Shown: positions 44,968-54,659, numbered from the stretch's first letter. The stretch is 64,000 nucleotides of DNA from Poriferisphaera corsica (GCF_007747445.1 NZ_CP036425.1:3580175-3644174); one strand, 5' to 3'. Program-made: numbers and translations. Notes: generated from the letters alone by a model not told the origin.

Positions 44968-46410
44968 TCACCGCCTGCGCCGCTCATCACGGCCTGCTAC
45001 CTCAACAATCTCCTCTGCCTCCTCCACGACCGCCAAATCACCAAACCCATCCCAATCATACAACATTTCAAATCGCATCCCTTCATGATTCGCCCCCTTC
45101 GCAAACACCTTGAATCTCACCGCAGGCTCCATCTCCTTCGCGCTGATCCAAACCTCTTGATACCCCGCACCACCTTCCTGAATCTCAAACTCATACCGAT
45201 ACTTCTCGCCATCCTTACCTTGATACCACCACACATCTTCATCCTTCGTTGTGAATCGCTTCTCACCAATCCGATCCATCTTCACATTCATCTCAAACTT
45301 CAACCGCCTCATTTCCTCTTTCAGCACGCTCTCTCCCTGCCACAACAATCCGCCCCCAGCCCCACCTTCACCACCTCCAGTTTGGCCATGCTTCTTAAAT
45401 AGTTCCCAAACCATTTCACCTAAAAACAATGTTTCCAGTTGCATCTCACCAAAATCATCAAACCCTAGCCCCATCACATAATCCACCCAGTATCTTTCCA
45501 AATCACGCATCTTCACCCCATTAAACGCCGATGCATATGCCTGCCGATGTGTACGCCCTCTACCAATCACTCTCAAATATTTTTCAAAGGCATCTCGCAC
45601 CGCTTGCTTCTCATGTTGCATAAAAAAATGCACGACCAACCACGATTGAGTGTACTGATGCTTCCCACCTTGCATCTTGCTTGATACGCGAGCTCGCCTT
45701 CCCCCCACACGCTTACGCATATTCTTCGCCCACTTCTCGTTCGTCATCTTGAACAGATCATCAAGACGAATAAACGCACCTCGTTTGACCGCATCTCGCA
45801 TTGACCTGACACGATCCATATCCACCACGCCTTCGACAAATCGCCCTTCAACAAACCAGCTCGTATCAAAATATTCCGCCAGCCCCTCATTCATCCATGT
45901 CGGCAAACGATCTCCCATAAACTGATGAGCCGCCTGATGAAACGCTTCATGCCTCAACACACCCATCGTCCCACTCTCCGACCACCCTTCAACCGTCACC
46001 ACCAAACCATCCACGCCCCACCCCGGCACAAACATCGCACCCGCATGCCGCGCATCAATCCCCTGACGCTTCAAAAAATTCAACATATCCTGCCGCGTCG
46101 CGAACAAATACGCATTATTTCGCCCGCTTTTGCGGACATCATACCCCGCAAAAAATTCTATATAAGCTTCATAAACCTCATCTAAATGCTCAACGTATTT
46201 CTCAACCGCCTCGCGTTCCAGATTGGTGTAAACCTTGTAATGCTCACTCTCCCAGCTCGTCATATTCTGCTTTGTAATCGACCGCTGACGTTCACGCCTC
46301 CCAGTCCGCTGCCCATACAAATCTCCCCCAACACCGAACATAACCCCTAACACAAGCATAGACACAGCCGCCCACCTGATAACATCATCACAAATCATCT
46401 TGCCCATCAT
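44968..46410 (-). CDS. DUF1570 family secreted metalloprotease-like protein
   Basis: A 480-residue protein with an N-terminal hydrophobic helix (WAAVSMLVLGVMFGVGG), likely a signal peptide or anchor. The gluzincin site is HEAFH (His154, Glu155, His158) with the third ligand in WMNEGLAEYFD, typical of DUF1570, a family common in planctomycetes. Two further helical regions and a Gly-rich linker (GGGEGGAGGG) precede the C-terminal domain. GGTGAGG lies just before the ATG at 46410. It probably cleaves proteins outside the cytoplasm; substrate unknown. Confidence 0.85.
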   Translation of the reverse strand: MMGKMICDDVIRWAAVSMLVLGVMFGVGGDLYGQRTGRRERQRSITKQNMTSWESEHYKVYTNLEREAVEKYVEHLDEVYEAYIEFFAGYDVRKSGRNNAYLFATRQDMLNFLKRQGIDARHAGAMFVPGWGVDGLVVTVEGWSESGTMGVLRHEAFHQAAHQFMGDRLPTWMNEGLAEYFDTSWFVEGRFVEGVVDMDRVRSMRDAVKRGAFIRLDDLFKMTNEKWAKNMRKRVGGRRARVSSKMQGGKHQYTQSWLVVHFFMQHEKQAVRDAFEKYLRVIGRGRTHRQAYASAFNGVKMRDLERYWVDYVMGLGFDDFGEMQLETLFLGEMVWELFKKHGQTGGGEGGAGGGLLWQGESVLKEEMRRLKFEMNVKMDRIGEKRFTTKDEDVWWYQGKDGEKYRYEFEIQEGGAGYQEVWISAKEMEPAVRFKVFAKGANHEGMRFEMLYDWDGFGDLAVVEEAEEIVEVAGRDERRRR

Positions 46411-46441
46411 AAACCTCACCTGCCTCATTCAAAACTTAAGA

Positions 46442-48481
46442 TTACTGACCGTCCAACCCCTCATCTCGAAGCGTTTTCTTGATATTCATCTCGGCAAGCC
46501 GAATTGTCGCATGATCCATCGCTGTCATCGCCTCCTGAAATTCATCCCCATTCGGCCCATCCGCATCAATATACCCTTGAACTTTCGCCATATGATCGTC
46601 TATCTCGCGCTTATACCCCTCGTCAATCTCATCCGCCACCCGCTCAAGTTGCTTCTTGATATTCCGAATATCCAACCGCGAATTCATCCGCAGATCAATC
46701 AGCCGGTGCATATTCATATCCTCCACTGCATGCTCAAAGCCTTCTTTCTCCATCAACTCCACCTCATCACGTGTCAGCCCATGATTCGGGATGATCTGGA
46801 TCGACGCACGCTTACCACTCCTCACCTCCGTTGCCATCACATTGAGCACCCCATTCGCATCCACCAAAAACATCACCTCAATCTTCGGGAGCCCCGCCGG
46901 CATCGCCGGTATCCCCCTTAGCTCAAATTCACCTAAGCTCCGACAATCCTCAACCAACTCTCGCTCGCCCTGCAATACATGAATCTTCACATTCGTCTGC
47001 CCATCCACATACGTCGAGAAAATCTCTGTCGCCCGAGTCGGAATCGTCGTATTACTCGTAATCAGTTTCGCAACCGCGCCCCCCATCGTCTCAATCCCCA
47101 ATCCCAACGGAATCACATCCAGCAATAACATGTCCTGCTTCACACCCATCAGCACCGCCCCCTGCACCGCCGCACCCATCGCCACCACTTCATCTGGGTT
47201 CAATGCCGTATAGCACTGCACACCAAAATATTCGCTCACCTTCTGCCGTACATACGGGATGCGCGTCGAACCACCTACCATCACCACCCGCTCTACCTCA
47301 TCAGCGCTTAAACCTGCACCCTTCAGCGCCTTGCCACACGCCACGAGCGTCTTCGCCACCCACCCATCAATCATCCCCTCAAACTCATCCCGCTTCACCA
47401 CCCGCTCATAAACCTGCCCTTCGCCCACCTGGACCTCAACCCGCGCCTCCATCTCATTCGACAGCCGAATCTTCATCGCCTCTGCAAAGTTACGAAACGC
47501 TTGCCGGGTGCTCGCTGGAAACTGCACCGCCTTCCCATCGAAAAACTGTTCCCGAATCTCGCCCTGCATCATCTCCACCAGCAGCCGATCCACATCATCC
47601 CCACCCAAATGCGTATCCCCCGCCGTCCCTAATACTTGATCAACACTCCCCCCCTCACCCCCACGATTCAGCTTCATAATCGAAACATCAAACGTCCCGC
47701 CCCCCAAATCATAAACCGCCACCGTCCCCCCCCTGTTCGTATCATCCCCCCCCTGTTCGTCAGACGCACCTTCCAAATCTGCCCCTGACCCGTCGCGCAA
47801 ATCATCAGCTCCACTTTCACATGCTTCCGGATTCACCTTCACATTCAAGCTCACATCGCCCCCGGAAGATCCCCCCGTAGAGATTCCGCTTACAAGCGAT
47901 ATCCCACTGCTTTCTGATTCCTCTTCATCTTTACTGCCACCTGAAAGTCCTAACCCATACGCCAGCGCCGCCGCCGTAGGCTCATTCACGATCCGCACCA
48001 CATCCAACCCCGCCAGCCGCCCCGCATCCCGCGTTGCCTGCCGCTGCGCATCATCAAAATACGCCGGCACAGTCACCACTGCCTTTTTCACAGCCTCACC
48101 CAATTCACGTTCAGCCTGTCCCTTCAACTCCCCCAAAATCATCGCACTAATCTCCTGCGGACTTACCACAGCCTTGCCTACATGCACCCGAGCCGTATCC
48201 TGAGCACCCGCCACCACCTCATAAGCCAAATACCCAAGCTCCCCCTCAATATCCTTTAACCCTCGCCCCATCAAACGTTTAGCACTATGTATCGTCCGCT
48301 CCGGATACTCCACAGCATGCCGTCGCGCCTCACCGCCGATCGCTTCAACATCACCCTCCACACTCAACCTCACAACGCTCGGCAAGCTCTCGCCCAATAT
48401 CCGAGGCCCCTTCTCATCACAATAAGCCACCAACGAATTCGTCGTCCCTAAATCAATCCCAATGATCTTCTCTTTACGCAC
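46442..48481 (-). CDS. Hsp70 family chaperone, HscA-like, with a lineage-specific insertion
   Basis: A 679-residue Hsp70. The nucleotide-binding domain has [30 protein letters not shown] and [13 protein letters not shown]; the substrate domain and helical lid follow. Several blocks ([18 protein letters not shown]) are closer to HscA, the iron-sulfur assembly chaperone, than to DnaK; that subfamily call is tentative. About 70 low-complexity residues (180-250) interrupt the domain between AYGLGL and GGTVAVYD. Part of them is encoded by a dispersed DNA repeat. No DnaJ/HscB gene is adjacent. Confidence 0.88.
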   Translation of the reverse strand: MRKEKIIGIDLGTTNSLVAYCDEKGPRILGESLPSVVRLSVEGDVEAIGGEARRHAVEYPERTIHSAKRLMGRGLKDIEGELGYLAYEVVAGAQDTARVHVGKAVVSPQEISAMILGELKGQAERELGEAVKKAVVTVPAYFDDAQRQATRDAGRLAGLDVVRIVNEPTAAALAYGLGLSGGSKDEEESESSGISLVSGISTGGSSGGDVSLNVKVNPEACESGADDLRDGSGADLEGASDEQGGDDTNRGGTVAVYDLGGGTFDVSIMKLNRGGEGGSVDQVLGTAGDTHLGGDDVDRLLVEMMQGEIREQFFDGKAVQFPASTRQAFRNFAEAMKIRLSNEMEARVEVQVGEGQVYERVVKRDEFEGMIDGWVAKTLVACGKALKGAGLSADEVERVVMVGGSTRIPYVRQKVSEYFGVQCYTALNPDEVVAMGAAVQGAVLMGVKQDMLLLDVIPLGLGIETMGGAVAKLITSNTTIPTRATEIFSTYVDGQTNVKIHVLQGERELVEDCRSLGEFELRGIPAMPAGLPKIEVMFLVDANGVLNVMATEVRSGKRASIQIIPNHGLTRDEVELMEKEGFEHAVEDMNMHRLIDLRMNSRLDIRNIKKQLERVADEIDEGYKREIDDHMAKVQGYIDADGPNGDEFQEAMTAMDHATIRLAEMNIKKTLRDEGLDGQ
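47725..47803. repeat. Copy of the 53-bp C-rich repeat inside the Hsp70 gene
   Basis: TC(8)TGTTCGT occurs twice, 20 bases apart (47725 and 47745). The second runs on through CAGACGCACCTTCCAAATCT and GCCCCTGACC, matching the two copies at 49328-49434. The insertion keeps the reading frame and supplies residues about 228-250 of the chaperone's extra segment. Confidence 0.7.
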
Positions 48482-48817
48482 GATTCATGACTCCCATCGC
48501 AGCCGCTCAGCTTTCCCCATCGCAGCCACTGAGTTTTATTCTCAATCACTCACCTATTATAGTGAACCTTCAAACCCCCACACATCCCCATCCCCCCCGT
48601 ACTCCCCCTCCTCTACCTCGCGATCACTCGCCACTCCCTCATTCACTTACCTCACCCGCTCACCCCGCAATTTGTTCCAACAACCCCACCGGTCAATCAA
48701 TACGTTGTTGATTGTCTAGCTGGAAATTGGATGCTCAACAGCAATCCAACGTTCGACACGCTCTCTTACGAAACGACCCACTGGTCATCGAGCCCAGTGT
48801 AAAATTGACGCATTAAA

Positions 48818-49345
48818 ATGTTCGAAATCACTGCACAAACCGTCTTTCACGCCTCCCACACCATCCGCCTCCCCGATGACTCCTTCGAGCCCATCCACGC
48901 CCACGACTGGGTCATCACCGCAACCATCGCATCCGAAACCCTCGACGACATCGAAACCGTCATGGATTTTCACATCCTCGAACAGTACCTCAAAGACATC
49001 ACCGCCCCCTTCGATAACCAACACATCAACGACATCCCACCCTTCTCACTCCCCAAACCAGCCCGCGCAAACACCTCAGACTCAGAGTTTCCGGGGGTTC
49101 CGGGGGTTCCGGGGGTTCCGGGGGTTCCGGGGGTTCCGGGGGTTCCGGGGGTTCCGGGGGTTCCGGGGGTTCCGGGGGTTCCGGGGGTTCCGGGGGGGGC
49201 GAACCCCTCCGCCGAACGTGTCATTCAGCACATCGCCCTCGAACTCATCAAAAAACTCCCTCCCAACATCCACCTCGTCTCCGCCACAACCACTGAAGCT
49301 CCCAACTGCACCGCCACCTACCGTCCATCCCCCCCTGTTCGTTAG
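48818..49345 (+). CDS. 6-carboxytetrahydropterin synthase (QueD)-like protein with a tandem-repeat loop
   Basis: A T-fold protein of the QueD/PTPS family, 175 residues. Zinc ligands are His14 (FHASH), His27 and His29 (IHAHDW); further family blocks are VMDFHILEQYL, PFDNQHINDIPPF, NPSAERVIQHIA and TTTEAPNCTATYRP. The Cys four residues before the HxH motif in QueD is Phe here; a Cys sits near the end instead (EAPNC). About 35 residues of FPGVPGVP type, encoded by a 9-bp minisatellite, fill the loop before NPSAE. Queuosine-precursor synthesis or another pterin step is possible. The last few codons read into the 53-bp repeat. Confidence 0.8.
   Translation: MFEITAQTVFHASHTIRLPDDSFEPIHAHDWVITATIASETLDDIETVMDFHILEQYLKDITAPFDNQHINDIPPFSLPKPARANTSDSEFPGVPGVPGVPGVPGVPGVPGVPGVPGVPGVPGVPGGANPSAERVIQHIALELIKKLPPNIHLVSATTTEAPNCTATYRPSPPVR
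49089..49196. repeat. 12-copy 9-bp minisatellite inside the QueD-like gene
   Basis: Twelve perfect tandem copies of TTCCGGGGG, beginning at 49089 and ending in a run of eight G at 49192-49199. Nine bases per unit keeps the frame, adding Gly-Val-Pro repeats. All other frames are also open, producing several spurious ORFs. Such perfect arrays change length readily by slippage. Confidence 0.95.
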
Positions 49346-49434
49346 ACGAATCTTCCAAACCCGCCACTGACCTGCAACAATCCCCCCCTGTCCATCAAAC
49401 TAAAACTTCCAAAATCCGCCCCCGACTTGCAGCA
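49328..49434. repeat. Tandem pair of 53-bp C-rich repeats
   Basis: Copy 1 at 49328-49380 reads TC(7)TGTTCGTTAGACGAA, then TCTTCCAAACCCGCCACTGA and CCTGCAACAA. Copy 2 at 49381-49434 is diverged but collinear. The first copy supplies the stop codon of the QueD-like gene. Together with the copy at 47745 this is a three-member family in the window. Confidence 0.75.
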
Positions 49435-49459
49435 ATCCCATACCAATAACTCTTTCAAG

Positions 49460-49480
49460 CCCACGACCGCCGGTCGTGGG
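49460..49480. other. Perfect GC-rich hairpin
   Basis: CCCACGACC-GCC-GGTCGTGGG, a 9-bp stem with a three-base loop, lies just past the repeat pair and about 115 bases after the QueD-like stop. No T run follows. Its ACCGCCGGT core also occurs in the hairpin at 6321 (minus strand). Confidence 0.45.
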
Positions 49481-49735
49481 GTGTGCTTCAACCCCGCTAT
49501 CCATTGCCTGCAACAACTTCACAGTTCGTCATATAGCCGGAATCACATCTGATCACGGGCCGCATCCCCCCACACACCAAACGCCAACCCCACCTTCTAA
49601 TCATCCGCTGCATCCACATCCCCCATATCCCCCACATCCCCCCACATACATCATTCACCTCTTGACCCATCTCCCTCTCTCACCGACAATCAACCCCATA
49701 ACAAAACCTCCAACCCCGCATTCCAAGGGCCAGAC

Positions 49736-50359
49736 ATGCAAACTTCCACATACAAATTCGCAAGTAAGCTCCTCCTCTTGACACTCATTCTCACCCTCTC
49801 CGCCTGCATGCTTCCGCAAAACACGAATACCAAACCGATCCCCACTTGCTCACTCTCCGCCCCCGGCATCGCCGTGTTCTCAAAACACCGCACCGATCGT
49901 CCCGGTCAATGGCTCTTCAACTCTCTCACCATCTACTACCAATCAGCAACCCCGCAAACCCTCAATAACATCGCCCTACTTACTCCTAACACCGACAAAC
50001 CTATTCCTCTCGCCCACCTCACCCCACACACCCTCTTCGAGCACGCCCAAATCTCACCCGCCACCGACTACACCCTCTACCGCTTTCCTGAGCTCACCCC
50101 ACCACAAGACGAGATCTACATCGCTCGCCTCCCCTACGCCAACTCATCCGACACCTATTTCTTCCTCACGACCAAAGACGAGATCCTTCTATTCAGCGCT
50201 TCGATGAATCAGACCCTCCGCAATAAAGATCTCCTTCAACTCCATGACCTGAAAACCAGCCAAGCCTACCAAATCCCCTTCACGAACAATCAAATCAAAT
50301 CCCTCACTCAGCAATACAACTTCATCAAAATCCAAGCCATCAAACCAACCACCTATTAA
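49736..50359 (+). CDS. Hypothetical lipoprotein
   Basis: A 207-residue product with a clear lipoprotein signal: hydrophobic core LLLLTLILTL and lipobox LSAC. The mature domain has no motif that I recognise; it is rich in Thr, Leu and Pro with predicted beta character. It stands alone after a non-coding, C-rich stretch of about 390 bases holding the 53-bp repeats. No ribosome binding site is obvious before the ATG at 49736. Confidence 0.68.
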   Translation: MQTSTYKFASKLLLLTLILTLSACMLPQNTNTKPIPTCSLSAPGIAVFSKHRTDRPGQWLFNSLTIYYQSATPQTLNNIALLTPNTDKPIPLAHLTPHTLFEHAQISPATDYTLYRFPELTPPQDEIYIARLPYANSSDTYFFLTTKDEILLFSASMNQTLRNKDLLQLHDLKTSQAYQIPFTNNQIKSLTQQYNFIKIQAIKPTTY

Positions 50360-50390
50360 TACAAATCAAATTCTAACCCTCGATCACTCA

Positions 50391-51731
50391 TCACACACTG
50401 AATACCGCATCCCACGTCCACTCATCTCTCACCCATGTTGGCATGCACCCCGCCTTCTCCATTGATTCAACCACACGCTGTCGACACTCACCACAAGGCG
50501 TATTTTCATACGCAAATATCATCAATCTCAACAACTTTCCATCACATCGCCCTTGCAACAAATCAACAAGATCCAAAACCTCATCATGCATATCAAACGC
50601 GTCATCAAATACGCTTAACCCTGCCACTAATTCATGCTCATCACCATCCAAAAAATTGCGTTTAAATAAGCGATAAACCCCATCCACCACATCTTCTTTC
50701 TTCCTCAACTTCGCCAACCCAATCTCACGCAACCTTTCATCTTTCACATGCCCTAATGCGTTATACGTCATCCGCCGCAACTCACGATCATCATCAGCCA
50801 ACCATCCCAGAATCCGATCATCTATTTGCAGCATCTCTCGCAAGCCGAATACCGCCAAATACTTCTTTAGTTTCGCTACATCCTCCTCACCGCGCATTGC
50901 ATACCTCACCATTTCCAACGCGTCCTCATCTGCCGCCTTCCCCCAGTTCGCCAGCCGTATATCTGCAATACGCTTCGCACTGCCATCATTTATCATCTTC
51001 ACAATTTCCTCACCCCGCGTATCCTCCCATCGCAGCCCATTCGTACGTTCTCCACACCATCGCTCTCGTAATTGCTCAACAACATCTAAATACCGCTTAA
51101 CCCCCACCTTTTCTTCTTTCACCTTATCTAATATACGATTAGCCTTGCCCTTACCAAATTTCTCGTCATACCATCTTACCACCACATCATCTTCCGACCG
51201 ATCATGATCCTCAAGCAACCATTTGCCTATTGCATCACACACAAATATAAGCCCCGCCTCACCATCCATCGAAACAATCTCATCCCACCCCAAAAACCAG
51301 CCCGAATCTTCATCGTATCCAAACATCTCATACACCCACCCCTTCATCTGTTTATCCCCTCGCCCATACAAAACAACAGCGACTTCTCTTCTTCGCTTCT
51401 CATGCCACGATCGCTCAACCCAAATCTGTGGCACATCACTCAACGACAACAACCGCTCCGCCACAATATTCAGCGCGCCCGCCTTCTCAGCAATACCACA
51501 CATCCATTCTGTCCGCCCCTCCTCAACCTGCGGCCAATAACTAAAATCAAACAAACACCCCGTCACAATCATCTCTGTCAGATCATTCCCATCACAATCC
51601 ACCGCCCCATGCTTCTCAACATGTAATCTCACCCGCCCAAGCCCCTTCCGCATCCCATCCCAAAACGAATCCCGACTCAGCGGCAACTCATACTGTTGCT
51701 CATCCCAACACACATGCTCAAATACACTCAT
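50391..51731 (-). CDS. Hypothetical protein, possibly HEAT-like
   Basis: A 446-residue soluble protein with many Trp, Asp and Arg. The C-terminal half (from about residue 270) looks helical and repeat-like, e.g. DDRILGWLADDDRELRRMTY and LRKKEDVVDGVYRLFK, suggesting degenerate HEAT units. The N-terminal half is unassigned. No signal peptide or membrane helix is visible. Family unknown. Confidence 0.65.
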   Translation of the reverse strand: MSVFEHVCWDEQQYELPLSRDSFWDGMRKGLGRVRLHVEKHGAVDCDGNDLTEMIVTGCLFDFSYWPQVEEGRTEWMCGIAEKAGALNIVAERLLSLSDVPQIWVERSWHEKRRREVAVVLYGRGDKQMKGWVYEMFGYDEDSGWFLGWDEIVSMDGEAGLIFVCDAIGKWLLEDHDRSEDDVVVRWYDEKFGKGKANRILDKVKEEKVGVKRYLDVVEQLRERWCGERTNGLRWEDTRGEEIVKMINDGSAKRIADIRLANWGKAADEDALEMVRYAMRGEEDVAKLKKYLAVFGLREMLQIDDRILGWLADDDRELRRMTYNALGHVKDERLREIGLAKLRKKEDVVDGVYRLFKRNFLDGDEHELVAGLSVFDDAFDMHDEVLDLVDLLQGRCDGKLLRLMIFAYENTPCGECRQRVVESMEKAGCMPTWVRDEWTWDAVFSV

Positions 51732-52843
51732 TCTTTACCCTCAAACATCATCCAAAAAATCTATCGTTATCAACACACCTCCCATTCTACAAATCACGTC
51801 CTCATCTCCCACTACAATCTTTCTTCGCAATTAAACATTCATTAGCCAAAGCAACCTCTTCCCCATCAATCCACACCATATCACACTCGACCTCCTATAC
51901 ACATCACGCTTCTAAATGAAAACTACTTGTCCAGCTTCCCACCCTATCTCATGGTTAGTTGATTCATCTCAGTCACAATTATTCACATCCCTACTATTCT
52001 TCGCACTCATCATCTACTTCCCCTGCCAACGTCACCTCCATTCCTAAATCCGAAAACGATTCCACATTCAAACAATGAAATCAGCATGTTTGCTAACCTT
52101 CGAACCTTCCACTCCACCACCACTCCACTCCACCAATACACTTACCATCAACCGCCCAATCAACAAGCTATCAACCAAATTGAAATTGAGTCACACCCAC
52201 TTCGCAGTTCACCAAAATCGTGTTCATGCGCACAATCTTTTTTTGACGCGCGCATTTGTGCGCAAATTCACTCGTGGATTACCTGTGTTTTTAACCATTC
52301 TTCACCTCAAACGCGCCAAACCTCGCCCCTTTCTCTTCAGAATTGACGATTTCAGGCCAATTTCTCGCTGTTTCTAAAATTTCATATAACCCGTTCTTGA
52401 AACTTAGGTTGCATCAAAAATAACACCCAAACGATGCTTCTGTGCGCGCCAAGACGCTTTATTTTTTCTGTCCGTCTTCCGAACAGATCGTGCGCACGCA
52501 GATGTCCGAACACGCTCTTTTCTGTGCGCTCATGACAGATCATTCGCTCCTAAAAAACAACCTCAAAACATCCGCCAGCTGCCACCTATCAATCACTTCA
52601 TCGCATGGATTTCATCTCATTGCCATCTACCACCCATTTGGTCTTTTTTTATTTCCTCACCCAAACAAGCTATGCTAACGTCATCTCCCCCCCCATCCCC
52701 CCTCATCCCCCCCGCATCTCCTCCATCTTCGCTTCCTCCGTGTAACCGCACTTGACTCACTGCTCAGATAATCCAATCAATCACACCATCGACCAAACGT
52801 CTACATTCTGTCCCCCGCAACCCTCCTAAGTCATTAAACAAAA
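51732..52843. other. 1.1-kb gap with GTGCGC-rich repeats and poly-C tracts
   Basis: No confident gene. Between about 52205 and 52540, TGTGCGC/GCGCACA words recur at least six times, twice beside CCGAACA. C runs of eight, six and seven (52687-52713) lie about 130 bases before the purine permease gene. The 100-codon frame at 52075-52377 looks fortuitous. The right end presumably contains the permease promoter; I could not fit a purine riboswitch. Confidence 0.5.
52382..52543 (-). CDS. Possible small ORF (53 residues)
   Basis: A minus-strand frame starting MICHERTEKSVFGHLRAH and ending in a hydrophobic stretch (IVWVLFLMQ). AGGAG lies three bases before the ATG, which is rather close. It overlaps the GTGCGC repeats, so the Arg/Thr/Glu/Lys pattern may merely reflect the repeated DNA. 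Weak candidate. Confidence 0.2.
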   Translation of the reverse strand: MICHERTEKSVFGHLRAHDLFGRRTEKIKRLGAHRSIVWVLFLMQPKFQERVI

Positions 52844-54244
52844 ATGCTTAACAAAATTTTTCAATTGCAGGACAACAACACCAATGTCCGCACCGAAGTA
52901 CTCGCAGGCATCACCACCTTCCTCACCATGGCCTATATCATCTTCGTTCAGGCCAACCTCATGTCCTCCTCCGGCATCGAAAGCGGAGCCGCCATCATGG
53001 CCACATGCCTCGCCTCCGCTTTCGCCACCCTCCTCATGGGACTCTGGGCCAAATACCCCATCGCACTTGCACCCGGCATGGGCGTAAATGCTTATTTTGC
53101 CTACACTTTGATTCCTGCACTCCAGGAAGAGGGCTACGCCGCCCCCTGGCAGGTCGGTCTCGGTGTTGTCTTCGTTGCCGGCCTCGCCTTCATCCTACTC
53201 ACAGCCGTCGGCATCCGTGAAACTATCATGAATGCCATCTCACGCTCCATGAAAAACGCCATCGCCGTCGGCATCGGCCTCTTCATCGCCTTCATCGGCC
53301 TCAAAAATGCAACCGTAATTGCCCCGCACGCAGCTACTTACATCACGCTCACTGATAACCTTCTCAACCCCGACCTCGCGGTCTTCCTTGTCGGCCTCTT
53401 TGTCGCCGCCGCGTGTCACGATCGTAAAATCAAAGGCAGCATCCTTTTAGGTATCCTCGCGTCCTTCATCACCGCCATTGCCCTAAAGAATATCCTACCC
53501 ATGACCGCTTGGGCGGAGAGTGATTTCGTCACCAATTCCGCACTCATGCAGCAGTTCACACTCACCCACGTCACTGAAAACGGCATCCTCGAAACCCCAC
53601 CCAGTATCATGCCCACATTGCTGCAAATGGATATAGCCGCAGTCTTTAGCACATTCGTCTTCCCCTTTGTCATCATCTTTCTGTTCATCGACATGTTCGA
53701 CACCATGGGCACCCTGATCGGCGTCTCCGAGCAGGCAGGCTTCGTCAAAGATGGCAAAATCCCACGCGTCGGCAAAGCCATGGGCGCAGACGCCCTCGGC
53801 ACCACCGTCGGGGCGACGTTAGGTACTTCAACCGTAACGGCTTACATCGAATCCGCTGCGGGTGTCGAACAAGGCGGCCGCACAGGATTAACCGCAGTCG
53901 TCGTCGCCATCGGCTTCCTTTTAGCCATCTTCTTCACCCCGGTCATCCAGATCATCGCCTCTTACCCATCCATCACCGCCCCTGCCCTGGTCATCGTCGG
54001 GGCAATGATGATCCGTAACGTTGTTCGCATTGACTGGGACGACTACTCCGAATCCATCCCAGCCTTCCTCATCATCGTCGGCATCCCGTTCTCATTCTCG
54101 ATCGGCGACGGCATGGCGATCGGATTCATTGCCTACCCAATCATCAAAGTCCTTTCAGGCAAACGGAAAGATCTGAACTTCACAAGTGTTGTGCTGGCAA
54201 TCGCATTGCTTGGCTACTTCATCTTCTTAAGAGCAGAATTCTAA
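52844..54244 (+). CDS. NCS2 family purine permease, AzgA/PbuG type
   Basis: Proton-coupled uptake of adenine, guanine or hypoxanthine. 466 residues with about 12-14 helices. Family motifs are TEVLAGITTFLTMAYIIFV, ALAPGMGVNAYFAY, FLFIDMFDTMGTLIGVSEQ and LGTSTVTAYIESAAGVEQGG followed by RTGLTAV. The gene is complete and stands alone. It is the last gene before the strand-composition switch at about 54.25 kb; its coding strand is strongly C-rich. Confidence 0.95.
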   Translation: MLNKIFQLQDNNTNVRTEVLAGITTFLTMAYIIFVQANLMSSSGIESGAAIMATCLASAFATLLMGLWAKYPIALAPGMGVNAYFAYTLIPALQEEGYAAPWQVGLGVVFVAGLAFILLTAVGIRETIMNAISRSMKNAIAVGIGLFIAFIGLKNATVIAPHAATYITLTDNLLNPDLAVFLVGLFVAAACHDRKIKGSILLGILASFITAIALKNILPMTAWAESDFVTNSALMQQFTLTHVTENGILETPPSIMPTLLQMDIAAVFSTFVFPFVIIFLFIDMFDTMGTLIGVSEQAGFVKDGKIPRVGKAMGADALGTTVGATLGTSTVTAYIESAAGVEQGGRTGLTAVVVAIGFLLAIFFTPVIQIIASYPSITAPALVIVGAMMIRNVVRIDWDDYSESIPAFLIIVGIPFSFSIGDGMAIGFIAYPIIKVLSGKRKDLNFTSVVLAIALLGYFIFLRAEF

Positions 54245-54363
54245 TCATTGATTAGAAGGCAATATTCATTCTCACTGAATCTGCAAATGCGGCGTATCGT
54301 GCTTCAACTAGGAAATAGGGGAAATAGAAAACCATAACGCATAGGCATTTCTCAGGATGAGGT

Positions 54364-54462
54364 ATGTGCGAATGCGGTGATATGGTCGAAGGATCGAGGA
54401 AGCTGAAGAAATGGGGAAAATGCCCGTTCGTTATAGCAGAAATGAACGAAAAGTATGAATAG
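54364..54462 (+). CDS. Possible micro-ORF (32 residues)
   Basis: The frame reads MCECGDMVEGSRKLKKWGK then CPFVIAEM before ending, with three Cys. AGGA lies six bases before the ATG. It could be a tiny Cys-containing peptide or the remnant of a zinc-ribbon gene. Evidence is only spacing and composition. Confidence 0.2.
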   Translation: MCECGDMVEGSRKLKKWGKCPFVIAEMNEKYE

Positions 54463-54659
54463 GAGCGTTGAAAAGGGGTATGCGTGGGAGATGGTGAGCG
54501 TAGGATGGGCGGATGATTGACTGGGTATGAGATGGGTAAGACAAAGGGAACGAGAGAAAGCAAGGTGAGGGGGATATGGGTACTTTTAGACTGAAGTTAA
54601 AAGAAACGTTTGCTCGCTGTATCGTGAAGGCTGGTAACGATATACTAAGTGTGTAGATT

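Noticed and set aside
47203-47679. A 158-codon plus-strand Pro/His/Ser-rich ORF
   Set aside because: It is antisense to the Hsp70 gene and has shadow composition.
49089-49196. CRISPR array
   Set aside because: The repeat unit is 9 bp without spacers and no cas genes are present.
48970-49273. Several Gly-Thr-Pro, Asn-Pro-Arg and Phe-Arg-Gly repeat ORFs
   Set aside because: All arise from reading the 9-bp minisatellite in other frames or on the other strand.
51830-51910. A 25-codon minus-strand frame after an AGGAGG
   Set aside because: Spacing to the ATG is 11 bases, the frame is very short, and there is no further support.
52075-52377. A 100-codon plus-strand ORF
   Set aside because: No ribosome site, low-complexity His/Thr/Leu composition typical of C-rich random sequence, and overlap with a repeat-rich non-coding gap.
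52680-52843. Purine riboswitch before the NCS2 permease
   Set aside because: I could not find the conserved three-way junction or loop-loop sequences; the leader is dominated by C runs.
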